This document shows positions 1 to 7,800 of a stretch of DNA of 64,000 nucleotides, in pieces. Made by a program: the position numbers and the translations under genes. A model generated the notes under the pieces. That model was not told where the DNA came from. It saw only the letters and a list, made by a program, of their open reading frames with translations, and searched no databases. Position 1 is the first letter of the stretch; each line of letters starts with the position of its first letter. Source of the stretch: Devosia sp. RR2S18 (lineage in GTDB: Bacteria > Pseudomonadota > Alphaproteobacteria > Rhizobiales > Devosiaceae); the NCBI RefSeq assembly GCF_030177755.1, contig NZ_CP126539.1, forward strand, positions 2,070,001 through 2,134,000, read 5' to 3'.

Positions 1-113
1 AGACGGGGTCGATCTCCTTTGCGTCGCCGGTAGCGCGGGCGCTGATGGGCAAGGGCGTCGGCGATGTGGTCAGTGTCGGCGCAGCCGAAGTGGAGGTCGT
101 TGCCATCGAATAA
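1..113 (+). CDS. GreA/GreB-family transcription elongation factor, C-terminal fragment
   Basis: Only the last 37 codons are in the window, ending in TAA at 111-113. The visible tail (SPVARALMGKGVGDVVSV) matches the C-terminal FKBP-like domain of GreA/GreB/Rnk proteins, where a 'SP-ARALLGK-GDEV' pattern is conserved. That domain binds RNA polymerase so that the N-terminal coiled coil can reach the secondary channel and stimulate transcript cleavage. The coiled coil is outside the window, so GreA, GreB and Rnk cannot be told apart. Family assignment is fairly secure; the exact member is not. Confidence 0.6.
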   Translation, partial: TGSISFASPVARALMGKGVGDVVSVGAAEVEVVAIE

Positions 114-139
114 GCCGGCGCCGGGCGCGGAGTGTCCCT

Positions 140-478
140 TCAGGTCACGAACGGCATGATGTCGATGGTTTCTCCGGGAAAGGTCTGGATGTGCGGGTGG
201 TCGGCAAAGAGCTGGGCTGCCGCTTCGATGGTCTCAGCCTCGACCACAAGGTAGCCGCAGATAGTGTTGGTGGCGGGGGCGATGCCGGATTTGGTGACAC
301 GCAGCGTCTTGCCGACCATGCCGCCGCGCTCGGTGATAGAGGGTTTGGTGCGACTCTCCCACTCGCCCCATTGTCGGATGCCCAGGGCGTCTACCGCGTC
401 CTGATCGGCCTTGGGCATGGCGCGGAACCGGGCGACATTTTCGGCCGGCATGGTGTAGACGGCGAGAAAGCGGGGCAT
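140..478 (-). CDS. YCII-related domain protein (112 aa)
   Basis: A small single-domain protein with the ferredoxin-like alpha/beta pattern of YCII/DGPF-type proteins. The N-terminal strand MPRFLAVYTMP, the central KTLRVTKSG and the GYLVVEAETIEAAAQL...HPHI stretch all fit the family. The family is often encoded near sigma factors or enzymes, and its biochemical role is not settled. The start at 478 is preferred over an in-frame ATG at 517 because GGGAG lies about 7 nt upstream and the protein then begins at the family's usual N-terminus. It is convergent with the gre-like gene. Confidence 0.7.
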   Translation of the reverse strand: MPRFLAVYTMPAENVARFRAMPKADQDAVDALGIRQWGEWESRTKPSITERGGMVGKTLRVTKSGIAPATNTICGYLVVEAETIEAAAQLFADHPHIQTFPGETIDIMPFVT

Positions 479-556
479 GGAACACTCCCTTACGTGAGAA
501 GAGCCTATGCCTCCCACCGGGCGAAGTCACGCGGCTGTTGCGGGTGCAGTGGCGGC

Positions 557-1066
557 CTAGCGGCAGTGGGCGAGAATGGCGTCGACGACCTCGGGGAGGG
601 GCCGGGTAGCATCGATCGGAATGGCATCGGTGGGGAGATCCTCGCGGCTCGCGTGGAGACGCAGGATTTCGGCGCGTTCAGCGGGTTCGGAGCCCCATTC
701 GTCGCGGCGGCTGTCGATCCGACGCAGGAGTGTTTCCCGGTCGAGCTCCAGGAGAAACACGGCGTCGAACAGGTGGACAAAGTGGTGGCGGTTGCGTGAG
801 GCGCCGCAGAAAAATGTGACGGGATGGGTCTGGACGGCAAGGATGGCCTGGACCTGCGCGACGTCCCAGATGTGATGCGCGTTGATAAAGGCAGGCTCAG
901 TGGAGCGCCGTTCAGGCGGCAACCTTTCACCAGTCTCCGGATCCCCCTGAAACGCGAGCACACGATCTCCATGGATGACGTGGTAGCCACGGCGTTCGAG
1001 CTCGGTGGCGACGGAGGTCTTGCCGGAGCCGGAGATCCCTTCGATGAGGTAGTTGCGGTGGGGCAT
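557..1066 (-). CDS. P-loop AAA-type nucleotide kinase-like protein (169 aa)
   Basis: A P-loop NTPase of small-kinase size. A Walker A motif (GISGSGKTS) lies at residues 9-17, followed by a helix and the HGDR segment typical of adenylate/shikimate-kinase-like folds. A lid-like region (LLELDRETLLRRIDSRRDEWG) and a C-terminal IPIDATRPLPEVV strand-helix follow, the layout of small phosphotransferases in which R residues contact ATP. No substrate can be assigned. A Shine-Dalgarno (SD) sequence is not obvious upstream of the ATG. The stop lies about 80 bp from the start of the YCII-like gene on the same strand, so the two may share a transcript. Confidence 0.65.
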   Translation of the reverse strand: MPHRNYLIEGISGSGKTSVATELERRGYHVIHGDRVLAFQGDPETGERLPPERRSTEPAFINAHHIWDVAQVQAILAVQTHPVTFFCGASRNRHHFVHLFDAVFLLELDRETLLRRIDSRRDEWGSEPAERAEILRLHASREDLPTDAIPIDATRPLPEVVDAILAHCR

Positions 1067-1130
1067 GGAGTGACATCATTACGAGCGCACGGGCTTCAGT
1101 TTAGCGACATGGCGCCACACCCACCAGCGT

Positions 1131-1164
1131 CACCCTCGGGCTTGACCCGAGCGCGTTTCACTTG
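1131..1164. repeat. Palindromic repeat copy A1 upstream of the GIY-YIG gene
   Basis: The core at 1135-1151 is an inverted repeat (CTCGGG/CCCGAG, 5-nt loop), preceded by GTCAC and followed by a TTTCACTTG flank. The same flank occurs beside the copy at 1548, which defines orientation A. The copy ends about 12 bp before the GIY-YIG start codon. It is one of five copies between 1131 and 1947. Confidence 0.85.
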
Positions 1165-1175
1165 AAACTACGGCC

Positions 1176-1463
1176 ATGGGCGGCATTGTCTATATCCTGG
1201 CAAATATTCGGCGCGGACGGACCTATATCGGGGTGACCAATAATCTCGTCCGGCGCGTGTACGAGCACCGCGAGGGGCTCGCGGACGGCTATACCAAACG
1301 AAATGGCATCAAGCGGCTGGTGTATTTCGAGGAACACGGAGAGATCGGGACTGCCATTCAGCGCGAAACGTCGCTCAAGCGCTGGTACCGGTCCTGGAAG
1401 ATTGCGCTGATCGAGGAGAGCAATCCGGAGTGGCGGGATCTGTGGGAGGACATTGCCAGTTGA
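1176..1463 (+). CDS. Small GIY-YIG nuclease-family protein (95 aa)
   Basis: A stand-alone GIY-YIG domain. The first strand contains IVYILAN, then TYIGVTNNLVRRVYEHREG, where 'YIG' completes the family signature and R and E positions match catalytic residues. FEEHGEIGTAIQRETSLKRW and the terminal NPEWRDLWEDI are typical of the 90-100 aa YhbQ/UPF0213-like group. Members are predicted DNA endonucleases, but their cellular role is unknown. The gene sits exactly between a repeat in orientation A (1131-1164) and the tail of a repeat in orientation B (from 1465). Its TGA stop (1461-1463) abuts the B remnant. Domain call is secure; a link to repeat mobility is inference. Confidence 0.85.
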   Translation: MGGIVYILANIRRGRTYIGVTNNLVRRVYEHREGLADGYTKRNGIKRLVYFEEHGEIGTAIQRETSLKRWYRSWKIALIEESNPEWRDLWEDIAS

Positions 1464-1464
1464 A

Positions 1465-1948
1465 GGTAACGCGCGGTGGGGTGGGGGACGCGGGGACTCT
1501 GAGGGGGTCGCTGGGCCATTTGCCGTGGGTTTGTCCCGCCCCCGGCCGTCACCTTCGGGCTTGACCGAGGGGGTTTCACTTCGCGGGTTGAGCGGGTGGC
1601 CGCTGGGTGGAAGCGCTTGTGGCGGGCGCTCCTTGGCGTGGTGGGCTATGGGGAGGTTCGCCAGGGAAGTGCAGAGCCCTCGGGTCAGGCCCGAGGGTGA
1701 CGCGCGGTGCGTGTGGTGGCGGGGCGAGGGGCCTATGAGCGGGTCGCTGTGTGTTTCGTTGTGGGTTCGTCGAACCCGGGTCGTCACCCTCGGGCTCGAC
1801 CCGAGGGTGTTGCACTTCGCCGGGTGTGAGCGGGTGGCGCTGGGTGGAGGCGCTTGTGGCGGGGCGCTGTTTGGAGCGGTGGGCTTTGGGGAGGACCGTC
1901 AGGGAAATGTAGAGCCCTCGGGTCAAGCCCGAGGGTGACGCGCGGTGG
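1465..1948. repeat. Tandem array of two ~235-bp units, each with an inverted pair of palindromes
   Basis: The 14-mer GGT(G/A)ACGCGCGGTG recurs at 1465, 1696 and 1934, giving unit lengths of 231 and 238 bp. Each unit holds a palindrome in orientation A (1548-1582, 1783-1818), an ~85-bp G-rich spacer (AGCGGGTGG...GCGCTTGTGGCGGG in both), then a palindrome in orientation B (1667-1709, 1903-1947). The best stem is at 1785-1809 (CACCCTCGGG/CCCGAGGGTG, 5-nt loop). Open frames here are repeats read in several phases and are not genes. The layout resembles BIME/REPIN elements; the family is not one I can name. Confidence 0.85.
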
Positions 1949-1989
1949 GGGTGGTTGGGATGCTGCGCTGCGGCAGCATCGGGGCTGCC

Positions 1990-2034
1990 CCCTCGTGGTT
2001 CAGGCTCCGCTGCGTTCCGCACCTCACCATGAGG
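1990..2034. repeat. Second palindromic repeat type, imperfect hairpin
   Basis: CCCTCGTGGTTCAGGCTCCG and the following CACCTCACCATGAGGG form an imperfect inverted repeat whose ends (CCCTCGTGGT/ACCATGAGGG) pair. It differs in sequence from the repeats at 1131-1948. Similar 'CCTCATGGTGAGG...' elements are dispersed in many Rhizobiales genomes. It lies just past the end of the truncated gene at 2036. Confidence 0.55.
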
Positions 2035-2035
2035 G

Positions 2036-2576
2036 CTACGCCGATGTGCTCGTTTTTCGGAGGAGTACGTGGATTGTCGCGAGATAGAAGTAGAACATCC
2101 AAGACAGCCACAAAGCGGCCTCGTATCCCGTCTTCTGCTTGGCATTATGATGTCTGATACCGAAGTTGTTGGCAATGTTGAACAAGTCGTCCTCGTCTTT
2201 CCTGTCTAGTATCTCCTTCATCTTGGGGCGGAGATACTCAAGGACATCGGCCAACTCCCTGACAGCTATCCTCCTCTCTTCAACAGAGGAGCCGTGCCGG
2301 CGGTACCGTAACACAGCGCTAGCGATGCGAGACTGGATGTTCTCATCATCTGTAGGAGCAGTAGCTTCGAAGATGGGTTGGAAACCCTCCTCTGCGCCTC
2401 GAAGGACTTCTCCCGTTGCGGTTAGCTCAAATGGCTCACAATAAAGACTGAGCACCTCGTTCATTCTGCGGACGTAAACGTTCTCGCCTTCGCTCTTGTC
2501 GAAGGTGTCCCAATGCATGCCGCAATCGCTGAAGGTATGATATTCTCCGCTTACTGGCTTAGACACGCAGGTATGG
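2036..2576 (-). pseudogene. 3' remnant of a hypothetical gene cut by an IS3 element
   Basis: About 180 codons remain, read from the IS edge at 2576 to a stop at 2036. The open frame continues backwards into the IS, so no native start survives. The C-terminal part (RRHGSSVEERRIAVRELADV, then NIANNFGIRHHN and WLSWMFYFYLATIH) resembles a widespread uncharacterised protein family with a mostly helical C-terminus. I recognise the pattern but no function. The preceding HTCVSKPVSGEYHTFSDCGMH contains paired Cys/His residues. The IS provides no native promoter that I can identify, so it is probably inactive. Confidence 0.7.
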
Positions 2577-2673
2577 TGGTCTGCCCCGCATTTGCGGTCC
2601 AAGGTCATTGTTAGTGCATAGTTGGGTTTGATGTCACCACAGGCGGAGTTGATCCGCTCTGGGTTGGCGGCCA

Positions 2674-3468
2674 TCAGATGACCTCTGGCGCCGGCGGTCT
2701 GTACCCAAGCGAAGAGTGCGGTCTGGCCACGTTGTAGTGGCACCGCCATGCTTCGATGACGATCCTAGCTTCCTTGAGGGTGTAGAAGATTTCGCCATTG
2801 AGCAGTTCATCACGGAGCTTGGAGTTGAAGCTCTCGCAATAGCCGTTCTCCCAAGGGCTACCTGGCAGGATGTAGGCGGTCTTGGCGCCTATGGCAGCGA
2901 TCCATTCCCGCACGGCCTTGGCGACGAACTCGGGGCCGTTATCTGAACGAACATGTGCCGGGGCTCCGCGCAGGATAAAGAGGTCCGTGAGCACGTCTAT
3001 GATGTCGACTGCCTTGAGCCTACGATTAACCCGGATGGCCAGGCACTCCCTGGTAAACTCGTCGATCACGTTGAGCATGCGGAACTTTCTGCCACTGTGG
3101 GTTCTGTCCTCGACGAAGTCGTAGGACCAAACATGGTTGGGATGCTCAGGCTGCAGCCGGATACAGGACCCGTCGTTGAGCCAGAGTCGCCCGCGCTTGG
3201 GTTGCTTTTGTGGAACCTTGAGCCCCTCTCGTCGCCAGATCCGCTCCACTCGCTTGTGGTTCACCGCCCAGCCGGACCGATGCAGCATCGCCGTGATCCG
3301 GCGATAGCCATAGCGGCCATATTGGGTAGCGAGGGCAATGATGTCGGCAGTCAGTGCCGCTTCATCCTCGCGGGTCTTTGGGAGCTTGCGCTGAGTGGAT
3401 CGATGTTGTCCCAGAACCCGGCATGCGCGTCGCTGCGAGATGCCGAACTGGGTGACAACGTGCTCCAC
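2674..3468 (-). CDS. IS3-family transposase OrfB, DDE integrase domain
   Basis: The catalytic DDE subunit. The N-terminal HTH_21-like region (ISQRRACRVLGQHRSTQRK) is followed by the rve integrase core: WSYDFVEDRTHSGRKFRML (first D), RSDNGPEFVAKAVREW (second D) and PWENGYCESFNSKLRDELLN (E), ending HSSLGYRPPAPE. It is read in the -1 frame relative to orfA. In that frame the product continues upstream as GKLLSPARRRAC, so the GTG at 3468 is only a formal start. The natural product is probably an OrfAB fusion made by -1 slippage near GGGGAAAC (about 3499-3506). No disabling mutation is visible. Confidence 0.9.
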   Translation of the reverse strand: MEHVVTQFGISQRRACRVLGQHRSTQRKLPKTREDEAALTADIIALATQYGRYGYRRITAMLHRSGWAVNHKRVERIWRREGLKVPQKQPKRGRLWLNDGSCIRLQPEHPNHVWSYDFVEDRTHSGRKFRMLNVIDEFTRECLAIRVNRRLKAVDIIDVLTDLFILRGAPAHVRSDNGPEFVAKAVREWIAAIGAKTAYILPGSPWENGYCESFNSKLRDELLNGEIFYTLKEARIVIEAWRCHYNVARPHSSLGYRPPAPEVI

Positions 3469-3491
3469 GCACGCACGGCGACGAGCGGGGC

Positions 3492-3770
3492 TCAGTAGTT
3501 TCCCCGGGCGGCCTCTGCCAATATCATCTTGTCCAGCGTCACGTCCGATACGGCTCGTCGCAAGCGAGCATTCTCAGCCTCCAGCTCCTTGAGCCGCTTC
3601 ACCTGATCGCCCTTGAGCCCACCATATTCCTTGCGCCAGCGGTAGTACGTCACCTCCGTCACAGCTATCGCCCGCACCGCCTCCGCAACCGTCTTCCCCT
3701 GCGCGGTCAGCACGTCAATTTGACGAAGCTTGGCGACTATCTCTTCAGCCGTAGGCCGCTTCCTGGGCAT
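3492..3770 (-). CDS. IS3-family transposase OrfA (helix-turn-helix, 92 aa)
   Basis: The DNA-binding half of the transposase. The start MPRKRPTAEEIVAKLRQIDV, the HTH (GKTVAEAVRAIAVTEVTYYRW) and a leucine-rich coiled coil (LKELEAENARLRRAVSDVTL) that dimerises OrfA and OrfAB are all present. It ends ARGNY. The conserved ending overlaps the GKLLSPARR beginning of orfB in the -1 frame, the usual frameshift arrangement in this group. The start is the only reasonable ATG, 67 bp inside the IS end. Confidence 0.9.
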   Translation of the reverse strand: MPRKRPTAEEIVAKLRQIDVLTAQGKTVAEAVRAIAVTEVTYYRWRKEYGGLKGDQVKRLKELEAENARLRRAVSDVTLDKMILAEAARGNY

Positions 3771-3837
3771 CTGTGTATCCTTTCAAATGGGACCATTCCC
3801 ATACTTCAAAAAGGACCCCTTCTGTGGGGGCAGACCA

Positions 3838-4096
3838 CGTTCTGAACAACGCCTTGAGCCTCGTGGGTACCAGCACCCGACTCTGCGAACACAACCAACC
3901 AATCAACGCCCTGCGCGGAAAAGTGCCCGAGTTCCAGAAAGCTGCCGTCACTAGCTACCGCATGCCCCAGGTGTTGGGCGTGAGCGCGGACCGCCCTTGT
4001 TTCAAGAGGCAATGCTGTAACGATTAGCGCGCGACGCCAACCATTGGCATCCGCCTCGACAAAAATTTCGGTCGCGGTCAACTTTGGTGATGTCAT
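3838..4096 (-). pseudogene. 5' remnant of a nucleoside-phosphorylase-like (PNP/MTA-SAH nucleosidase fold) gene
   Basis: About 86 codons from an ATG at 4096 run into the IS at 3838. RRALIVTALPLETRAVRAH and WLVVFAESGAGTHEAQ match the first strands of the phosphorylase superfamily, where 'LIVTA...E..AV' starts the domain and 'E.G.G' lies in the nucleoside site. The full domain is about 230 residues, so roughly the last two thirds are missing. PNP-fold domains with this type of N-terminus occur in several bacterial conflict-type proteins, so a former defence role is possible but only inferred. The gene is broken. Confidence 0.6.
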
Positions 4097-4878
4097 TGGC
4101 GAAGTATAGAGGGCGTTTTTGGTTACGCAAAACAATCGGAGCATTTGTGCACGGGCTTGTCGGAATTGTCATAGCGAGCGCAGAGGTTTGCCTCTGCTCG
4201 CGGTCCAGCTGCGCGATGGAGCTGGTCGATGGGGCGGGAGAGCTAAAATCTCCCCTGCTCGATGAGGTCCAGGGCAGAGCCGAAGTCTCTCCTGCGTCGT
4301 CTTCAGGCGCGAAAGCCTGATGCAGGGGGCCAGGGCGGCATACGGCCTTGGTTGCGATCCAGCGGCGACCGCTGCTCTCCAGGCAAACATCACAGTGTCG
4401 CCGGCGGACTCGCAGGGCTAATCTGAAACCGCTTAGCCTCGGGATAAACGTCCGCAATCGCTTCGCGTGACCCAAAGGCTGCCAGGCCGCTACCGGCCCC
4501 CTTCAAGTCGTGAGGGACCGGAGGTTCTCCGCTCCGCGGCATGCCGGCACCTGTGCAAAAACAAAGGCCCGGAAATCCGGGCCTTTGTGAGCAGATGGAT
4601 AAGCCATGCGTCCCAGAATGGAAGCGTTTGCACCCATAATGGAAATTCTACGGGGTACCTCTCAGCATCAGCTGGCTGGCGATCATTTGAGGCGACTAGC
4701 TGTCGTCGTCCCCCACCTCTCGCACTTCAAGCAAGCTCCTATTTAGCCAATTGGACCCCGGCGATCATTCAACCGGAGGAGGTGAGGCAAACATTGCCCC
4801 GCCTTTCTGCGTCTGATGCCAGGAATCTGGTCAAACCTAATGGGCAGCGACAACCAGCCAGTTCCGCACTCGATTAGC
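4097..4878. other. Gene-less stretch with serial hairpins between the PNP remnant and nrdJ
   Basis: No frame here reads like a real protein. From 4180 to 4374 there are five short perfect hairpins: 4180-4197, 4205-4225, 4236-4254, 4303-4320 and 4360-4374. The nrdJ terminator follows at 4561-4588, and a 29-nt degenerate copy of the nrdJ 3' end at 4702-4730. The hairpins suggest a structured RNA or a decayed repeat element. I see none of the conserved cores of RNase P RNA, tmRNA, SRP RNA or a tRNA. Confidence 0.5.
4555..4588 (-). terminator. Intrinsic terminator for nrdJ (minus strand)
   Basis: A perfect 12-bp stem (ACAAAGGCCCGG/CCGGGCCTTTGT, loop of 4) is followed on the minus strand by a T-rich tract (TGTTTTTGC). 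It is about 290 nt downstream of the nrdJ stop. The plus strand has no T-run after the stem, so direction is clear. Confidence 0.75.
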
Positions 4879-7800
4879 TCAACTACACCCGGTCGTCGTC
4901 CCACACGTGTCGCACTTCAAACACGTGCCGTTCCGGACCATCGTAAAATTGTGGCACTCGGTGCACTGGTCGCCCGTGTAGCCTTTCATCTGGGCTTCGG
5001 CGCGCAGGACGCCGCTGTCCTTCTGGGTCGGCGGGTTGGGCAGGGGATCGACTTCGGCGACGTTGAGGGCCGTCGGTGCCGGATCGATCTTGAGGGCGGC
5101 GGCACTGCGCAGGGCGGTGACGCTCGAGGTCGCGGCGGTGTAGTTGGCGGCCTCGGCCGTGGGCACCAGCATCAGTGATGCATTGGCCGTCTTGCCGCGA
5201 GTCATGCCGCGGGAGACAAAGCGCTCGGCGGGCACCGGGGCGGGCGCGCCGGCATTGCTGCGGGCGCCGTGCTCCTCGGCAACGCCCTTGCCGAGCGAAG
5301 TGGGGCTATCGGGATTGACATGGGCGAGGTCGTTCCGGTCGAGATAGGAGACGGCCAGTTCGCGGAACACATAGTCGAGGATCGACGTGGCGTTCTTGAT
5401 CCGGTCATTGCCCATAACCATGCCGGCGGGCTCGAAGCGGGTGAAGGTGAAGGCCTCCACATATTCGTCCAGCGGCACGCCGTATTGCAGGCCCAGCGAG
5501 ATGGCGATGGCGAAATTGTTCATCATCGCCCGGAAGGCGGCGCCTTCCTTGTGCATGTCGATGAAGATCTCGCCCAGGCGCCCATCATCATATTCGCCCG
5601 TGCGGACATAGACCTTGTGGCCGCCCACGACGGCCTTTTGGGTATAGCCCTTGCGGCGGTCGGGCATCTTTTCGCGTTCGCGGGTGCGCTCGATGATGCG
5701 CTCGACGATCTTTTCGGCGACCACGGGGACGCGGGCGGCGGCGGGCTGGGCGACCAGTTCCTCGACAATGTCCTCGTCTTCCTCGTCATCGGCAGCAGCC
5801 AGCACCGATGAATTGAGCGGCTGGGAGAGCTTGGAGCCGTCGCGATAGAGCGCGTTGGCCTTGAGCGCCAGGCGCCAGGACAGCATGTAGGCTTCCTTGG
5901 CTTCCTCGACGGTGGCGTCGTTGGGCATGTTGATGGTCTTGGAGATGGCGCCCGAGATGAAGGGCTGCGCCGCTGCCATCATCAGGATGTGCGATTCCAC
6001 CGATAGGTAGCGCTTGCCGACCTTGCCGCAGGGGGTGGCACAATCGAAGACGGGCAGGTGCTCGTCCTTGAGGTGCGGGGCGCCTTCCAGCGTCATGGCA
6101 CCGCAGACATGGATATTGGCGGCCTCGATGTCCTTCTTGCTGAACCCCAGGAAGGCGAGCAGATCGAAGCTGAAATCGTTGAGCTGCTCATCGGTGACGC
6201 CAAGCGATTTCAGGAAATCGACGCCCAGCGTCCACTGGTTGAAGACGAACTTGATGTCGAAGGCAGAAGCCATGCCCTTGTTGAGGGCTTCGATCTTGTC
6301 GTCAGTGAAGCCCTTGGTGCGCAGGGTCGAGGGATTGACGCCCGGGGCTTGGTTGAGATTGCCGTGGCCAACGGCATAGGCCTCCATCTCGGCGATCTGC
6401 GATTCGGAATAGCCGAGGGTCCGCAGGGCCGGCGGCACGGCGCGATTGATGATCTTGAAGTAGCCGCCGCCGGCGAGCTTTTTGAACTTCACGAGGGCAA
6501 AGTCAGGCTCGATGCCGGTGGTATCGCAATCCATGACGAGACCGATGGTGCCGGTGGGGGCGATGACCGAGACCTGGGCATTGCGGTAGCCGTGCTGTTC
6601 ACCCAGCGCCAGGGCATTGTCCCAGGCGAGCTTGGCGCGCTCGGAGAGTGCATCGTCCTTGAGGTTGGCATGGTCGAGCGGCACGGGGGTGATGGACAGC
6701 CCCTCATAGCCCTCGGCATTGCCATGGGCGGCATTGCGGTGATTGCGGATGACGCGCAGCATGTGCTGGCTGTTGCGCTCATAATCCTTGAAGGGGCCCA
6801 GCTCCTTGGCGATCTCGGCAGAGGTCGCATAGGAGACGCCGGTCATGATGGCGGTGACGGCACCCGCAATGGCGCGGCCTTCGGCTGAGTCATAGGGAAT
6901 GCCCGAGGTCATCAACAGGCCGCCGATATTGGCGTAGCCGATGCCCAATGTGCGGTATTCATAGGAGCGTTCGGCAATGGAGCGGCTGGGGAACTGCGCC
7001 ATCATTACCGAGATCTCGAGCACCAGCGTCCAAAGGCGCACGGTGTGCTCATAGGCGGCGGTGTTGAAGGTGCCATCCTGATTGCGGTAGGGCAGCAGGT
7101 TCACCGAAGCGAGGTTGCACGCAGTGTCGTCGAGGAACATGTATTCCGAGCAGGGGTTCGACGCGTTGATCGGCCCGGCTGCGGGGCTGGTGTGCCACTC
7201 GTTGATGGTGGTGTGGTATTGCAGGCCCGGATCGGCCGAGGCCCAGGCGGCGTAACCGATCTGTTCCCACAGGTCACGCGCCTTGAGGGTCTTGATGGTC
7301 TTGCCGGTCTGGCGAGCTGTCAGGTTCCAGTCGCCGTCATTCTCGACTGCGGCGAGGAAGTCATCGGTGACGCGGACGGAGTTGTTCGAATTCTGGCCGG
7401 AAACGGTCAGATAGGCTTCGCTGTCCCAATCGGTGTCGTAGATGGGGAATTCGAGATCGGTATAGCCCTGCTTGGCGAACTGAATGACGCGGAAGATGTA
7501 GTTCTCGGGCACCAGCGCCTTCTTGGCAGCGCGGACTTCGCGCTTGAGAGCGGGGTTCTTGGCCACGTCGAAGCAGTCATCGCCTGAACCTTCGCAGTTC
7601 ACGGCGGCCTTCATGATGGCCTTGAGATGCTTGGAGACGGTCTTGGAACCGGTGACGAGGGCGGCGACCTTCTGCTCTTCCTTCACCTTCCAGTTGATGT
7701 AGGTCTCGATATCGGGGTGGTCGATATCCACCACCACCATCTTGGCGGCGCGGCGGGTGGTGCCGCCCGACTTGATGGCCCCGGCAGCCCGGTCACCGAT

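Larger units (their letters stand above)
2577..3837 (-). mobile_element. IS3-family insertion sequence (~1.26 kb)
   Basis: The terminal inverted repeats begin TGGTCTGCCCC at both ends (2577 reading right, 3837 reading left), with GGTCC a few bases further in at both ends. Inside are two overlapping transposase frames, orfA (3492-3770) and orfB (from about 3510 down to 2674), in the -1 relation expected for IS3. The length is normal for the family. The 3-4 bp directly outside each end (ATGG on the left, CGTT on the right) do not match, so there is no target-site duplication. The transposase motifs look intact. Confidence 0.88.

Noticed and set aside
1465..1948. CRISPR array
   Set aside because: Only two units, with ~235-bp period and inverted rather than direct repeats; no cas genes in the window.
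1158..2175. Several frames of 100-200 aa over the palindromic array
   Set aside because: They are the repeat read in different phases (recurring SPSGLTRGL and PEGD), with no other signs of coding.
4165..4590. tmRNA, RNase P RNA or SRP RNA
   Set aside because: The conserved core sequences of these RNAs (GAGGAAAGTC-type, GGTTCGAATCC-type, GGAAGCAG-type) were not found.
4002..4877. Open frames of 136-157 aa on both strands around the hairpin stretch
   Set aside because: Composition is rich in Arg, Ser and Pro without family motifs, start sites have no SD, and the frames run through hairpins and the terminator.
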